Position numbers and translations under genes: made by a program
Notes under the pieces: generated by a model
Told to the model about the DNA's origin: nothing
The model's database searches: none
The model's input: only the letters and a program-made list of their open reading frames with translations
Part shown: in pieces, positions 18,279 through 26,672 of the stretch
How positions within the stretch are numbered: position 1 is the stretch's first letter
Layout of the letters: each line of letters opens with the position of its first letter
Source of the DNA: Thermus islandicus DSM 21543
GTDB lineage: Bacteria > Deinococcota > Deinococci > Deinococcales > Thermaceae
Assembly: GCF_000421625.1 (NCBI RefSeq)
Contig: NZ_ATXJ01000004.1
Coordinates: 1 to 64,000, forward strand
Reading direction: 5' to 3'
Length of the DNA: 64,000 bases

Positions 18279-18713
18279 ATGGGAGCCCGGAAGGACCGAA
18301 CAGCCCTAGTCACCGGCGGCGGCTCGGGAATCGGCAAGGCCGTGGTCCTGGCCCTGGCCCGGGAAGGAGCCCGGGTGGCCGTGGCCGACCTCGAGGTGGG
18401 CAGTTCCGGCGAGGCCGTGTACTCGGGCACCAAGGGGGCGGTCATCGCCTTCACCAAGGCCCTGGCCCGGGAGGTGGCCCGCCACGGGATCCGGGTGAAC
18501 GCCGTGGCCCCGGGCCCCACGGACACCCCCCTCCTTCACCGGCTCCGCCAAGGCCACGAGGGGCTTTTTGAGGCCATGGTGCGGGCCACCCCCATGCGGC
18601 GCCTGGCCCAGCCCGAGGAGGTGGCGGAGGCCGTGGTCTTCCTGGCCTCGCCCCGGGCGGGCTTCATCACGGGGCAGGTTCTGAGCGTGAGCGGCGGGCT
18701 GACCATGTGCTAG
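18279..18713 (+). pseudogene. SDR oxidoreductase with the central region deleted in frame
   Basis: An open frame of 144 aa, whereas SDR enzymes are about 250. The N-terminal cofactor motif TALVTGGGSGIGKAVVLALA and the second strand VAVADLE are intact, then the protein jumps straight to GSSGEAVYSGTKGAVIAFTK, the YxxxK catalytic helix, followed by a normal C-terminus ([27 protein letters not shown]). The NAG motif and strands 3-5 are missing, about 100 residues. It cannot form a complete Rossmann fold and is probably inactive. The start at 18279 is chosen from the TAGCAT box; ATG 18270 is also in frame. Confidence 0.75.
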
Positions 18714-18721
18714 GAGGTGCC

Positions 18722-19519
18722 GTGAACCTGACCACCCTTAGCGAACGCTACCCCGTCCTGGGCTTTTCCTGGCCCCGGCCCGGGGTGTTGCAGATCACCT
18801 TGAGGGGCGAGAAGCGGAACGCCATGGGCCCCGAGCTCCACCGGGCCCTCGCCCGGGTGTGGCGGGACCTCGAGGGGGTGGAGGGAACCCGGGCGGTGCT
18901 CCTTTGGGGGGAGGGCGGGGATTTCTCCGCCGGGGGTTCCTTCGCCCTCATAGAGGAGATGCGCGCCTCCCCCGAGGCCCTCATGCGGGTCTACCAGGAG
19001 GCCCGGGAGCTGGTCCTGGGGCCCTTGGACTTCCCCAGGCCCGTGGTGGCGGCGGTGGAGGGCGTGGCGGTGGGGGCAGGGCTTGCCCTGGCCCTCGCCG
19101 CCGACATCGCGGTGGTGGGCAAGGGGGCCAGGCTTCTTGACGGGCACCTGCGCCTGGGCGTGGCCGCAGGGGACCACGCCGTCCTCCTCTGGCCGCTTTT
19201 GGTGGGGATGGCCAAGGCCAAGTACCACCTCTTCCTGAACGAACCCCTAACGGGGGAGGAGGCGGAAAGGCTTGGCCTCGTGGCCTTGGCCGTGGAGGAC
19301 GGAAAGGTTTACGAGAAAGCCCTCGAGGTGGCGGAAAGGCTCGCCCTGGGCCCCAAGGAGGCCCTCGCCCACACCAAACGGGCCCTCCACCACTGGTACC
19401 GCGCCTTCCTGCCCCACTTTGAGCTCTCCCTGGCCCTGGAGTTCTTGGGGTTTTCGGGCAGGGAGCTGGAGGAGGGCCTCAGGGCGCTCAAGGAGAAGCG
19501 CCCCCCCAATTTCCCATGA
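18722..19519 (+). CDS. Enoyl-CoA hydratase/isomerase (crotonase) family protein
   Basis: 265 aa from GTG 18722, preceded by AGGAGG (18712-18717). The crotonase fold is clear: oxyanion-hole segments FSAGGSFALIEEM and AVEGVAVGAGLALALAADIA, then GHLRLGVAAGDHAVLLWPLL. In this segment the usual catalytic glutamates of enoyl-CoA hydratase are not seen; Asp and His stand there, so the reaction may differ from simple hydration. Its partner upstream is the deleted SDR, a pairing seen in ring or beta-oxidation type pathways (inference). It overlaps the pseudouridine synthase by 4 bp. Confidence 0.85.
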   Translation: MNLTTLSERYPVLGFSWPRPGVLQITLRGEKRNAMGPELHRALARVWRDLEGVEGTRAVLLWGEGGDFSAGGSFALIEEMRASPEALMRVYQEARELVLGPLDFPRPVVAAVEGVAVGAGLALALAADIAVVGKGARLLDGHLRLGVAAGDHAVLLWPLLVGMAKAKYHLFLNEPLTGEEAERLGLVALAVEDGKVYEKALEVAERLALGPKEALAHTKRALHHWYRAFLPHFELSLALEFLGFSGRELEEGLRALKEKRPPNFP

Positions 19520-20340
19520 GGGAGCGCCTTCGCCTCCAGGCCTTCCTGGCCCGGGCAGGGGTGGCCAGCCGGCGCAAGGCCGAGGACCTGATCCGGAAGG
19601 GCCGGGTGCGGGTTAACGGCGCCTTGGCGGTCTTGGGCCAGCGGGTGGGCCTCGAGGATGTGGTGGAGGTGGATGGGCGGCGGGTGGTCCTGCCCGAGCC
19701 GGTGGTTTTGGCCCTTTATAAGCCCCGGGGCTACACCACCACCCGCAGGGACCCCCACGCCGAGCGCACGGTCTTTGCGCTCCTTCCCCCCATTCCCGGC
19801 CTCCACCCGGTGGGCCGCCTGGACCGGGACTCGGAGGGGCTTCTCCTCTTCACCAACGACGGCGACCTGACCCTCCGCCTCACCCACCCCCGCTACGGGG
19901 TGAGGAAGGTCTACCGGGTCTGGACAAAGGAAGGGACCCTAGCCGAGGCGGTGTGCCGGAGGCTGGAAAGGGGGGTGGTCCTGGAGGACGGCCCAGCCCG
20001 GGCCCTCTCCTGCAAGCCCGCCCCCGGGGGCGCTCTCCTCACCCTACGGGAGGGCCGCAAGCGCGAGGTGCGGCGGATGCTCCAGGCGGTGGGGTTTTCC
20101 GTGGTCCGCCTCCTTCGCCTCCGGGTGGGGCCCATCGGCCTCCGGGGCCTTCGTCCTGGGCAGTACCGCAGGCTTTCCCCCGAGGAGGTGAGGGCCCTCT
20201 GGGCCGCAGCGGGCCTACCAAGGGAAACTGGCCTGGAGGAGGGCGGCCTCGAGGTGCACGGGCCACATCCGGTCCAGGAAGAGGGTGTGCCCGGGGAAGG
20301 TCTCCTGGGGGATGGGCTGGGCGGCGAGGAGGGCGCTTAG
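19516..20340 (+). CDS. RsuA/RluB-family pseudouridine synthase
   Basis: 274 aa. It has an N-terminal S4 RNA-binding domain (about 5-52, RLQAFLARAGVASRRKAEDL) and the catalytic motif GRLDRDSEGLLLFTNDG (Asp103), then REGRKREVRRMLQAVG and a C-terminal RVGPIGLRGLRPGQYRRL. This is the RluB/RsuA type, which modifies rRNA. The last 40 or so residues are antisense to the lipoprotein gene on the other strand (126 bp overlap) and look like unselected readthrough (low complexity, Gly/Glu-rich), so the original stop may have been lost. Confidence 0.88.
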   Translation: MRERLRLQAFLARAGVASRRKAEDLIRKGRVRVNGALAVLGQRVGLEDVVEVDGRRVVLPEPVVLALYKPRGYTTTRRDPHAERTVFALLPPIPGLHPVGRLDRDSEGLLLFTNDGDLTLRLTHPRYGVRKVYRVWTKEGTLAEAVCRRLERGVVLEDGPARALSCKPAPGGALLTLREGRKREVRRMLQAVGFSVVRLLRLRVGPIGLRGLRPGQYRRLSPEEVRALWAAAGLPRETGLEEGGLEVHGPHPVQEEGVPGEGLLGDGLGGEEGA

Positions 20341-21456
20341 GGGCTGGTCCCCGGCGAAGGCGGTGGCCCGAAGCTGGACGCTGCTTCCCGCCGTGGGCAC
20401 CACCCCGGCGAAGCCCGAAGCCTGCTGCACGTCCACGTAGTAGCTCGTGGCGCTGCCCAGAGCCCCTGCGCTCAGGAAGTGCCGCCAGTAGCGCACCCCC
20501 GGCTCGGCCAGGAAGAGGGCGTAGCCCAGGAAGCTGAGGCTGGGGCTAAACCCTCCCGAGGCGATGTTGCTGAAGGTGGGCAGGGTGCTTGGGGTGTGGC
20601 TCTGGGTGAGGGAGAGGGTTAAGGAAGGCACGGAAAGGCTGAGGGAAGACCCAGAGGCTACCCCGGGGTCGGTGGCGTCCTTGCGCAGGATGCTGCAACC
20701 GGAGCCGTTGCAGGCCGAGAACTGGAAGAGGTCTCCACCGAAGAGGGAACCTGGCCGGGCCACGGTTTTAGGGCCTCCAGCCCAGGTCGCCAGGCCCACC
20801 GGGACGAAGGTGGAGAGGACAAGGCCGGCGTAGGAGGAGAAGCCCGCCGGGGTGGTGAGGTTGAGAATATCCGTGGAGTTCAGGGGGCTTACGGAAACGG
20901 AAACCGCGGTGGGGAGGTTGACGAGGCCCGTGCGGCCGAAGTAGGGCGTGCTCCCGCTAACCCCGAAGACCGCCACCTCCCGCCCGTTCCCCGTGGGCGC
21001 GGTGAGCCCGGCAAAGCTCCCTCCTGTGAAGCTCACCGTCCCCCGGGCTGAGAAAGCGGTCCCTGAACTGAGAGCCGAGGAAACGGTCCCACCTACCGCT
21101 GCCGTGGGGCTAGCGTAGGCCACAGGGCAGCGCACCAGCAGGTTGGTTCCCACTTCGCTTCGCATCAGGTCCAGGCTCACGTAGAAATCGGTACCGCTTA
21201 CGCTGGGGCAGCGGAAGGCCACCTGGAAGCGGGCCCCAGAGGGGATGGGGAGGCTCCAGCTGGACTGGCCTGTGGGTAGGGACAGCCAGGGAAGGCCTCC
21301 GCTGGAGGGCGGGGGACCCAGCCGCCAGGCCGCGGCCAGGGGCTGGAGCGGCTCACCAATGCCGTCCACCAGGGTCACGTTCAGGGTCTGGATGCCGCCG
21401 CCCCCGCACGCCGCGAGGAGGGCGAGAAGGGGCAAAAAAAGCCAAAGGCGCTTCAC
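20215..21456 (-). CDS. Ser/Thr/Gly-rich lipoprotein
   Basis: 413 aa from GTG 21456 with an AGAGGAT ribosome site. The signal MKRLWLFLPLLALLAACGGGG has a lipobox (LAAC, Cys17). The body is rich in Ser, Thr, Gly, Ala and Pro with many short beta-type segments and few charges, typical of surface-exposed repeat-like proteins. I do not recognise a family. It follows the 80-aa lipoprotein by 1 bp on the same strand. The residue bias is unlike the neighbouring cytosolic genes. Confidence 0.7.
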   Translation of the reverse strand: MKRLWLFLPLLALLAACGGGGIQTLNVTLVDGIGEPLQPLAAAWRLGPPPSSGGLPWLSLPTGQSSWSLPIPSGARFQVAFRCPSVSGTDFYVSLDLMRSEVGTNLLVRCPVAYASPTAAVGGTVSSALSSGTAFSARGTVSFTGGSFAGLTAPTGNGREVAVFGVSGSTPYFGRTGLVNLPTAVSVSVSPLNSTDILNLTTPAGFSSYAGLVLSTFVPVGLATWAGGPKTVARPGSLFGGDLFQFSACNGSGCSILRKDATDPGVASGSSLSLSVPSLTLSLTQSHTPSTLPTFSNIASGGFSPSLSFLGYALFLAEPGVRYWRHFLSAGALGSATSYYVDVQQASGFAGVVPTAGSSVQLRATAFAGDQPLSALLAAQPIPQETFPGHTLFLDRMWPVHLEAALLQASFPW

Positions 21457-21457
21457 G

Positions 21458-21700
21458 TTATCCTCTGACCGAGGTGGGCCCGGAGAAGCCGGGCCAGGCC
21501 ACCAAAGGCCCGGGCTTGGGGGTGCCGGTGTTGAAGAGGGGGTTCGTCACCAGGTCCTGCACCGCCGTGGCCCCGGGGGCCTCGTTCAGGGGCCAGTGGG
21601 CCACGGGGCAGATGGGCGAGGTGCAGACCAGATTGGGGCCGCTGCAGGAAGCCAGGAAAAGGGCCCGTGCCGAAATGAGCCAAAGGGGGTAGCGGACCAT
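21458..21700 (-). CDS. Small lipoprotein
   Basis: 80 aa from the ATG at 21700, after a GAGGTG ribosome site. MVRYPLWLISARALFLASC has a signal-like stretch with the lipobox LASC (Cys19); two further cysteines (CTSPIC) and the segment PLNEAPGATAVQDLVTNPLF follow. No family recognised. It lies 8 bp after the 370-aa lipoprotein and 1 bp before the 413-aa one, so the three form an operon. Confidence 0.6.
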   Translation of the reverse strand: MVRYPLWLISARALFLASCSGPNLVCTSPICPVAHWPLNEAPGATAVQDLVTNPLFNTGTPKPGPLVAWPGFSGPTSVRG

Positions 21701-21708
21701 AGGGCACC

Positions 21709-22821
21709 TCACTTCTTCTCAATACCCTGCAGGAGCAGGGGGCCTACCTGAAGGTGGAGCACCGGGGGGCCACTCAGCCGGTCTTCAATGCCCAGATAAA
21801 TCCCGGAGGGCATGCCAGGGAACCAGCAACCATCGCACCAACTGACCTCAGCGATGCGGAAGCGGATTTCCTCCCGCGTATTGAGGTCCCTGGCCACCAG
21901 CGTGTATTTCGGATCCTCCCAGATCAGCTTCAAGGAGAGGGCTCTGCCTTTTTCCCTTTCGGTGAGCCGCTCGCCATCCGTACTACGCAGGTAAGCCAGA
22001 GCCAGCTCCTCTCCGAGGATCTCCTCAATAGAACGGGCGTTTTGCAGTTTGGGGTTACGGTATGGGGCAATGGCCAGAACCACATGCTCCCGCATGAGCA
22101 AAGCCGGGGGCCACTCCACATCAAAGGGCTTGGTCAAGCCGTTGTAAAGGGTGCGAAAGGGGTCCTCGATGGGGGAGGCGTTGAGGGTTCTCTCCAGGGG
22201 GTGCCCGGGAAGGTCTATGGGGAAGGTACCGCTAACGTGAATGCGGTCTATGGGCATGCAACCGTCAAAGACATAGTAGTTCCCCCACTTTTTCCAGCTC
22301 ACCAGGGGCCTTACCAAACAGGGATCTGCTATCGTCGGGGTGCCACCGGTTAGCCGCTCCACCTCTAGGGGGCTTCGGCTGGAAAGCCGCCGACCGTTTT
22401 CCATTTGCCCGTACCACTCGATCTCGTAGCCATTGGTCCCCTGGCGCAAGATCCCCAGGTAGGCCTGGGGGCGTGGTGGGTACGACTTGTGCTTGATGGT
22501 CAAGAAGACCGGGCGGTTCACCATGCCCTCCAGGGAGGCGTCCGCCGGCCAGGGGAGACGGCTCAGGATGGTGAACCCTTCCCGGTCCCGGATGATGGTG
22601 AGGGGTCGGGGCGAAACCGCTTGCGGACGAAGCCCTTGGGTCGACGCAGGCATCAAGTCTTCAAAGGAGGAAAGGGCTTCGTCCACCAGTGCCCCGCCCT
22701 CGGCCTGCAAGGCCGCCTCGCCCTGCTGTACACCCTCCATTGAGCCCATTTGCAGGGAGTTGCTCCCGCACCCTGCAAAGAGGGCGGCCAGTAGACCTAA
22801 AAGCCACGCGTATTTTTTCAT
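21709..22821 (-). CDS. Lipoprotein of unknown function
   Basis: 370 aa from the ATG at 22821, which has an AAAGGAGG ribosome site; the in-frame upstream extension has no ribosome site and would bury the signal. MKKYAWLLGLLAALFAGCGSNS is a lipoprotein signal (Cys18). The mature part is mixed alpha/beta with cysteine pairs (FDGCMPID, VSWCDGCWFPG), suggesting disulfides outside the cytoplasm. No family recognised. First gene of the three-lipoprotein operon, just downstream of the subtilisin. Confidence 0.75.
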   Translation of the reverse strand: MKKYAWLLGLLAALFAGCGSNSLQMGSMEGVQQGEAALQAEGGALVDEALSSFEDLMPASTQGLRPQAVSPRPLTIIRDREGFTILSRLPWPADASLEGMVNRPVFLTIKHKSYPPRPQAYLGILRQGTNGYEIEWYGQMENGRRLSSRSPLEVERLTGGTPTIADPCLVRPLVSWKKWGNYYVFDGCMPIDRIHVSGTFPIDLPGHPLERTLNASPIEDPFRTLYNGLTKPFDVEWPPALLMREHVVLAIAPYRNPKLQNARSIEEILGEELALAYLRSTDGERLTEREKGRALSLKLIWEDPKYTLVARDLNTREEIRFRIAEVSWCDGCWFPGMPSGIYLGIEDRLSGPPVLHLQVGPLLLQGIEKK

Positions 22822-22918
22822 TGGTGTGCCTCCTTTCGGTTTCCCTTGGGAAACCTGCCGCCAGGGTAGCCGGGAGGGCCTGAACCGGCCCTGAACCAAG
22901 GCTGAACCGCACCCGGCA

Positions 22919-22945
22919 AGAAAAGGGGGCCCTGGAAGGGCCCCC
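22919..22945 (-). terminator. Rho-independent terminator of the subtilisin gene
   Basis: A perfect 8-bp stem GGGGGCCC (22925-22932) with GGGCCCCC (22938-22945), a 5-base loop, and TTTTCTT following on the minus strand. It lies 16 bp beyond the protease stop codon, so the lipoprotein genes further left need their own promoter. Confidence 0.75.
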
Positions 22946-22960
22946 GGGCCGGCTTGGCCC

Positions 22961-24283
22961 CTAGGGCTTAACGGAAAGGTCCACCCTTCCCTTGCCCACC
23001 TCCTGGGGCGCGAAGGGAAGGGGCTTGGCGTATTGCTCCAGGCTCTGTTGCACCTGGGTGGGGGTGAGGTTCGGCTGGGCCGAAAGCCAAAGGGCCATGG
23101 CCCCGGCCACCAGAGGGGTCGCGAAGGAGGTGCCGGTGCAGCTTCCCGTGCCCCCTCCGGGGGCGGTGCAGGGCAGGTTGGTCCCGGGGGCCGAGAGGTC
23201 CACGTAGGCCCCCCGAGTGCTGTAGGGAGCAGGGGCGAAGGTATGGCCCTGGGGATCGTAATCCAAAGCCCCCACCGCCACCAGCCCCGGCAGGTCCAAG
23301 GCGGCGAGGTAGTGGGCTGGGCTCCCTTGGGTCCCCTGGTTCCCCGCGGCGGCGGCCACCGGGATGCCCTGGGCCAGCGCGGCCTGAAGGGCGATCTTGA
23401 GGGCTTCCACCGGGGTGTCGCCCCCCAGGCTCAGGTTGAGCACGGTGGGGCCCTGGCGGGTTTGCAGGACCCAGCACACCCCCCGCACCACCCGGCTGGC
23501 CCGGCAAACGCCGTTTTGGTCACAGACCCGCACCGGGACGATCTGGGCCTGGGGGGCCACCTCCTTCACCAGGCCCGCCGCTCCGGTGCCGTGCCCGCCC
23601 GGGAAGGCGTCCTGGGGCGTGGTGTCCTCCTCCACGAAGTCGTAGCCGGGAAGCTGGGGAACGGCCCCATCCACCCCGGTGTCCAGGACGGCCACCCGCA
23701 CCCCCCGCCCCTCTACCCCTCGGGCGTGGGCCAGGGGAGCACCCACCGCCTCCCCCACCCAGCCCCCCAGGCTCCAGAGGCTTTCGGGGTCCGCCTTGTA
23801 GCTGGGGTCCTGGGCCTCCAGCTCCTCCAGGGCCTGGCCCAAGGCCTCACCCCCATACCCCAGCTCGGCCAGGGTAAAGCCACAGGCCGCAAGGTCGCTT
23901 TGGCGTTCCAGGGTGAAGCCGGCAGGAAGCCTTGGAGTCTGGCCCAGGGGGAGGCGGAGGAGGATGCGCCGGGGGTCCACCTGGCCCAGGACCCCTAGGA
24001 CCGCCCGGATCTCCCCCCTCGAGGTCCGAACCCTCACCTCCTGGGGCCCTCCCGGGACCGAGGGCACCAGGAAGCGAAGGCGGGGGCCTCCGGCCTCCAG
24101 GACCTGGGCCTCCACCCCGGCCACCCAAACGGCGGCCCCCTCGGCCGAGGCCCCCCGAAGCCCCAGGGTCACCGCCTCCCCGGGACGGGCGCGGGCGGGG
24201 GAAAGGGAGGCCGTGGGCGGGGCAGGAAGACAACCCCAGGCCATAAGGACCAGAAGGAGCCCGAAGCGCCAGAGCCGTTTCAT
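22961..24283 (-). CDS. Subtilisin-like serine protease (S8), lipoprotein
   Basis: 440 aa from the ATG at 24283. The signal MKRLWRFGLLLVLMAWGC has a lipobox, then an IPT/TIG-like beta domain (SLSPARARPGEAVTL), a prodomain-like stretch and an S8 catalytic domain. The triad is visible: Asp in VAVLDTGVDGA, His in FPGGHGTGAAG, oxyanion Asn in AAAGNQGTQG and Ser in GTSFATPLVAGA. Two cysteine-rich stretches (VCDQNGVCRAS, CTAPGGGTGSC) suggest disulfides. It probably acts at the cell surface. A terminator follows and a SARP-type regulator lies directly upstream on the same strand. Confidence 0.9.
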   Translation of the reverse strand: MKRLWRFGLLLVLMAWGCLPAPPTASLSPARARPGEAVTLGLRGASAEGAAVWVAGVEAQVLEAGGPRLRFLVPSVPGGPQEVRVRTSRGEIRAVLGVLGQVDPRRILLRLPLGQTPRLPAGFTLERQSDLAACGFTLAELGYGGEALGQALEELEAQDPSYKADPESLWSLGGWVGEAVGAPLAHARGVEGRGVRVAVLDTGVDGAVPQLPGYDFVEEDTTPQDAFPGGHGTGAAGLVKEVAPQAQIVPVRVCDQNGVCRASRVVRGVCWVLQTRQGPTVLNLSLGGDTPVEALKIALQAALAQGIPVAAAAGNQGTQGSPAHYLAALDLPGLVAVGALDYDPQGHTFAPAPYSTRGAYVDLSAPGTNLPCTAPGGGTGSCTGTSFATPLVAGAMALWLSAQPNLTPTQVQQSLEQYAKPLPFAPQEVGKGRVDLSVKP

Positions 24284-24388
24284 CCCCCTACCCCCTCCAC
24301 CCAGAGGCTCAACCCCTCCACATCCCAAAGGCTCAGCGGCATGGGGCAAGCCTAGCCCCTCCCCCCTGAACCAACCCTGAACCCGCCC

Positions 24389-26074
24389 CTAAAGCCTCTC
24401 CAACCGGTCCCGGTAGCGGCGGGCCAAGCTTTCCTGGCCGCTTTCCTCCAGCACCCGCACCGCTTCCTCCAAAAAGGCCCGCTCCCCGGTGAGCTCCGCC
24501 CGGTTGGCCAGCACCGCCGCCAGGAGGACCAGGTCCCGCGCCTCCCGGGCCAGTTTGAGGGCCTCCTCATAGGCCTTCTGGGCCTCCTGGGGACGGCCCG
24601 TCCGGTGGTAGAGGGCCCCCAGGTTGTTCCAAGCCCGCCCCATGGCCTCCAGGTTCCCCGCCAAACGGGCCAGTTCCAAGGAGTCCCGGTAAAGGCCCTC
24701 GGCCTCCTCTACCCGTCCGGCCCGCTCCCGCACCACCCCCAGGTTGAGCCGCACCCGGGCCTCGAGGAGGGGCCGTCCCTCCACCAGGGCGAGGAGCTCA
24801 AAGAAGGCCTCCTCCCCCTTCCCCAGCTCGGCCAAGGCCACCGCCCGGTTGTTCAGGGCGCTCAGGTGGCGGGCCTCCTCCCCCGCCAGGAGGAAGCGAA
24901 CCGCCGCCCGGCTAAAGGCCTCGGCCGCCTCCCGGAAGGCCCCCTCTCCCAGGAGGAGAAGACCCTCCAGGTTATAGGCCTCCCCCTGGGCGTGGGGTCC
25001 CCCCGCCTCTGCCTTGGGGAGCTCGTTTTTCGCCTCCCCTACCCGGCCCATGCGGTAGAGGGCTATCCCGCGTAGGGCGCTCCGCTCAGGGGTGTCGGCC
25101 AGCTCCTCCAAAAGCTCCAGCGCCTCCCTGAACCGGCCCAGCCGGATAAGGGTCCGGGAGCGCAGGAGCAGGACCTCCGGGTCGGGGGCCAGGGAGGCCA
25201 GGGCCTCGAGGGCCTCGAGGGGCCGGTCCTCCAAGTCCTGGCGGACCCGGTCCAGGAGGGCCCGCCGCCCCCGCTCCACGTCCTCGGGGCGCCAGAGGGG
25301 CAGGGCCAGCCGGTAGAGGGGGGCGGCCTGGGCCAGGGGGAGGTGGCGGGCCAGCTCCAGGGCCGTCTGGCGGGCCTCCAGGTTGAGGGGCGGCCGGAAG
25401 GTGGCCTCCCCCCGCCCGTCCAAAAACCCCCGTTGCCAAAGGGCCTCCAGGGCCTCCGGCGCCGGCTTGAAGACGGCGGCCGCCTGGGGCAGGCCCACCA
25501 GGGCGATGGCGTGGAAGAGACGGCGGCAGGCCTGGTCCAGGGGGGGATCCTCGTCCCCATCCCCTTCGGAAGCCGCCTCCTTTACCCCAGGAAGGGCCAG
25601 GGCCAGCGCCTCCAGGCGGTGGGCCTCCTCGGGTTCCCCCAGGGCCTTAAGCCGCCGGGCCCGGCGCCGGTGCCCCTCCCATAGGGAAAGGGCCAGGCGC
25701 TCCCGGGTGGTCCAAACCCACTCCTCCAGTTCCTCGGGCAGGCCGTCATCCGCCCCCTCCAAAAACCGCCCCCGGTAGAGGTCCCGGGCCCGCTCCAGGG
25801 CCTCCTCCTTGAGGGCCTGGAGGAGGAGGCGGGCATCCACCTCCCCCTGGGCCTCCACCACCTCTTCCCCCTCCACCTGCACCCCCAGGCGGCGCAGGGC
25901 GGAGAGGGCCACAGAGAGGCTGTTGTAGGCGTCCTGGGCTCGAGGCCAGAAGAGCTCCGAGAGGAAGCGGCGCGAGGCTGGCCCCTCCAGGAGCAGGTAG
26001 GCCAGGAGGAGGAGGGGCCTTCGCTTGGCGAAGGGAGCTCCCTCCAGGAAAAGTCCGCCCAGGGTGCGGAGCAT
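24389..26074 (-). CDS. SARP/BTAD-type transcriptional regulator with TPR repeats
   Basis: 561 aa. The N-terminal winged helix (about 1-75) begins LRTLGGLFLEGAPFAKRRPL and includes LSELFWPRAQDAYNSLSVALSALRR, the pattern of SARP-type regulators. A BTAD domain (about 85-165, ARDLYRGRFLEGADDGLPEELEEW) follows, then a long helical C-terminus with tetratricopeptide repeats (about 285-555, for example AWNNLGALYHRTGRPQEAQK). No NTPase domain is seen. It lies 105 bp before the protease gene on the same strand and probably controls it and the lipoproteins (inference). TAGGCT at 26089-26094 is a possible -10 box. Confidence 0.85.
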   Translation of the reverse strand: MLRTLGGLFLEGAPFAKRRPLLLLAYLLLEGPASRRFLSELFWPRAQDAYNSLSVALSALRRLGVQVEGEEVVEAQGEVDARLLLQALKEEALERARDLYRGRFLEGADDGLPEELEEWVWTTRERLALSLWEGHRRRARRLKALGEPEEAHRLEALALALPGVKEAASEGDGDEDPPLDQACRRLFHAIALVGLPQAAAVFKPAPEALEALWQRGFLDGRGEATFRPPLNLEARQTALELARHLPLAQAAPLYRLALPLWRPEDVERGRRALLDRVRQDLEDRPLEALEALASLAPDPEVLLLRSRTLIRLGRFREALELLEELADTPERSALRGIALYRMGRVGEAKNELPKAEAGGPHAQGEAYNLEGLLLLGEGAFREAAEAFSRAAVRFLLAGEEARHLSALNNRAVALAELGKGEEAFFELLALVEGRPLLEARVRLNLGVVRERAGRVEEAEGLYRDSLELARLAGNLEAMGRAWNNLGALYHRTGRPQEAQKAYEEALKLAREARDLVLLAAVLANRAELTGERAFLEEAVRVLEESGQESLARRYRDRLERL

Positions 26075-26126
26075 GGCCCTTAGGGCCTAGCCTACCACCG
26101 CCTTTCCCCCCCGCCAAGGCCTTAAG

Positions 26127-26672
26127 ATGGGACCGATGTTGGGCCCAGGCAACGGACCCGTCCAGATCCCCGAAGAGGCCATCCGCCGCCGGGTGGCCGA
26201 GCTGGGGGCGGCCATCGCCCAGGACTACCAGGGGAGAACCCCCCATCTGATCTGCGTCCTGAACGGGGCTTTCATCTTCATGGCCGACCTCGTCCGGGCC
26301 ATCCCCCTCCCCCTCACCCTGGACTTCATCGCCATAAGCTCCTACGGCAACGCCTTCAAGTCCAGCGGCGAGGTGGAGCTCCTTAAGGACCTCCGCCTTC
26401 CCATCCACGGCCGGGATGTGATCGTGGTGGAGGACATCGTGGACACCGGCCTCACCCTCGCCTACCTCCTGGACTACCTCGAGGCCAGGAAGCCCGCCTC
26501 CGTCCGGGTGGCCGCCCTCCTCTCCAAGCCGCAAAGGCGGCAGGTGGAGGTCCCCATCCACTACTTGGGCTTTGAGATTGAGGACGCCTACGTCTACGGC
26601 TACGGCCTGGACCGGGCCCAGTTTGACCGCAACCTCCCCTTCATCACCTCCGTGCGGCCGGAGGAGGAGTAG
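26127..26672 (+). CDS. hpt: Hypoxanthine phosphoribosyltransferase
   Basis: 181 aa. The PRPP-binding motif VIVVEDIVDTGLTLAYLL and the N-terminal HLICVLNGAFIFMADLVRAI plus the flexible-loop segment ISSYGNAFKSSGEVELLKDL identify HPRT, which salvages hypoxanthine or guanine to IMP/GMP. ATG 26127 matches the length I know for Thermus HPRT, but ATG 26136 is also possible because TAAGAT (26123-26128) overlaps the first start and sits 7 bases before the second. The YhhQ gene starts immediately after the stop. Confidence 0.93.
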   Translation: MGPMLGPGNGPVQIPEEAIRRRVAELGAAIAQDYQGRTPHLICVLNGAFIFMADLVRAIPLPLTLDFIAISSYGNAFKSSGEVELLKDLRLPIHGRDVIVVEDIVDTGLTLAYLLDYLEARKPASVRVAALLSKPQRRQVEVPIHYLGFEIEDAYVYGYGLDRAQFDRNLPFITSVRPEEE

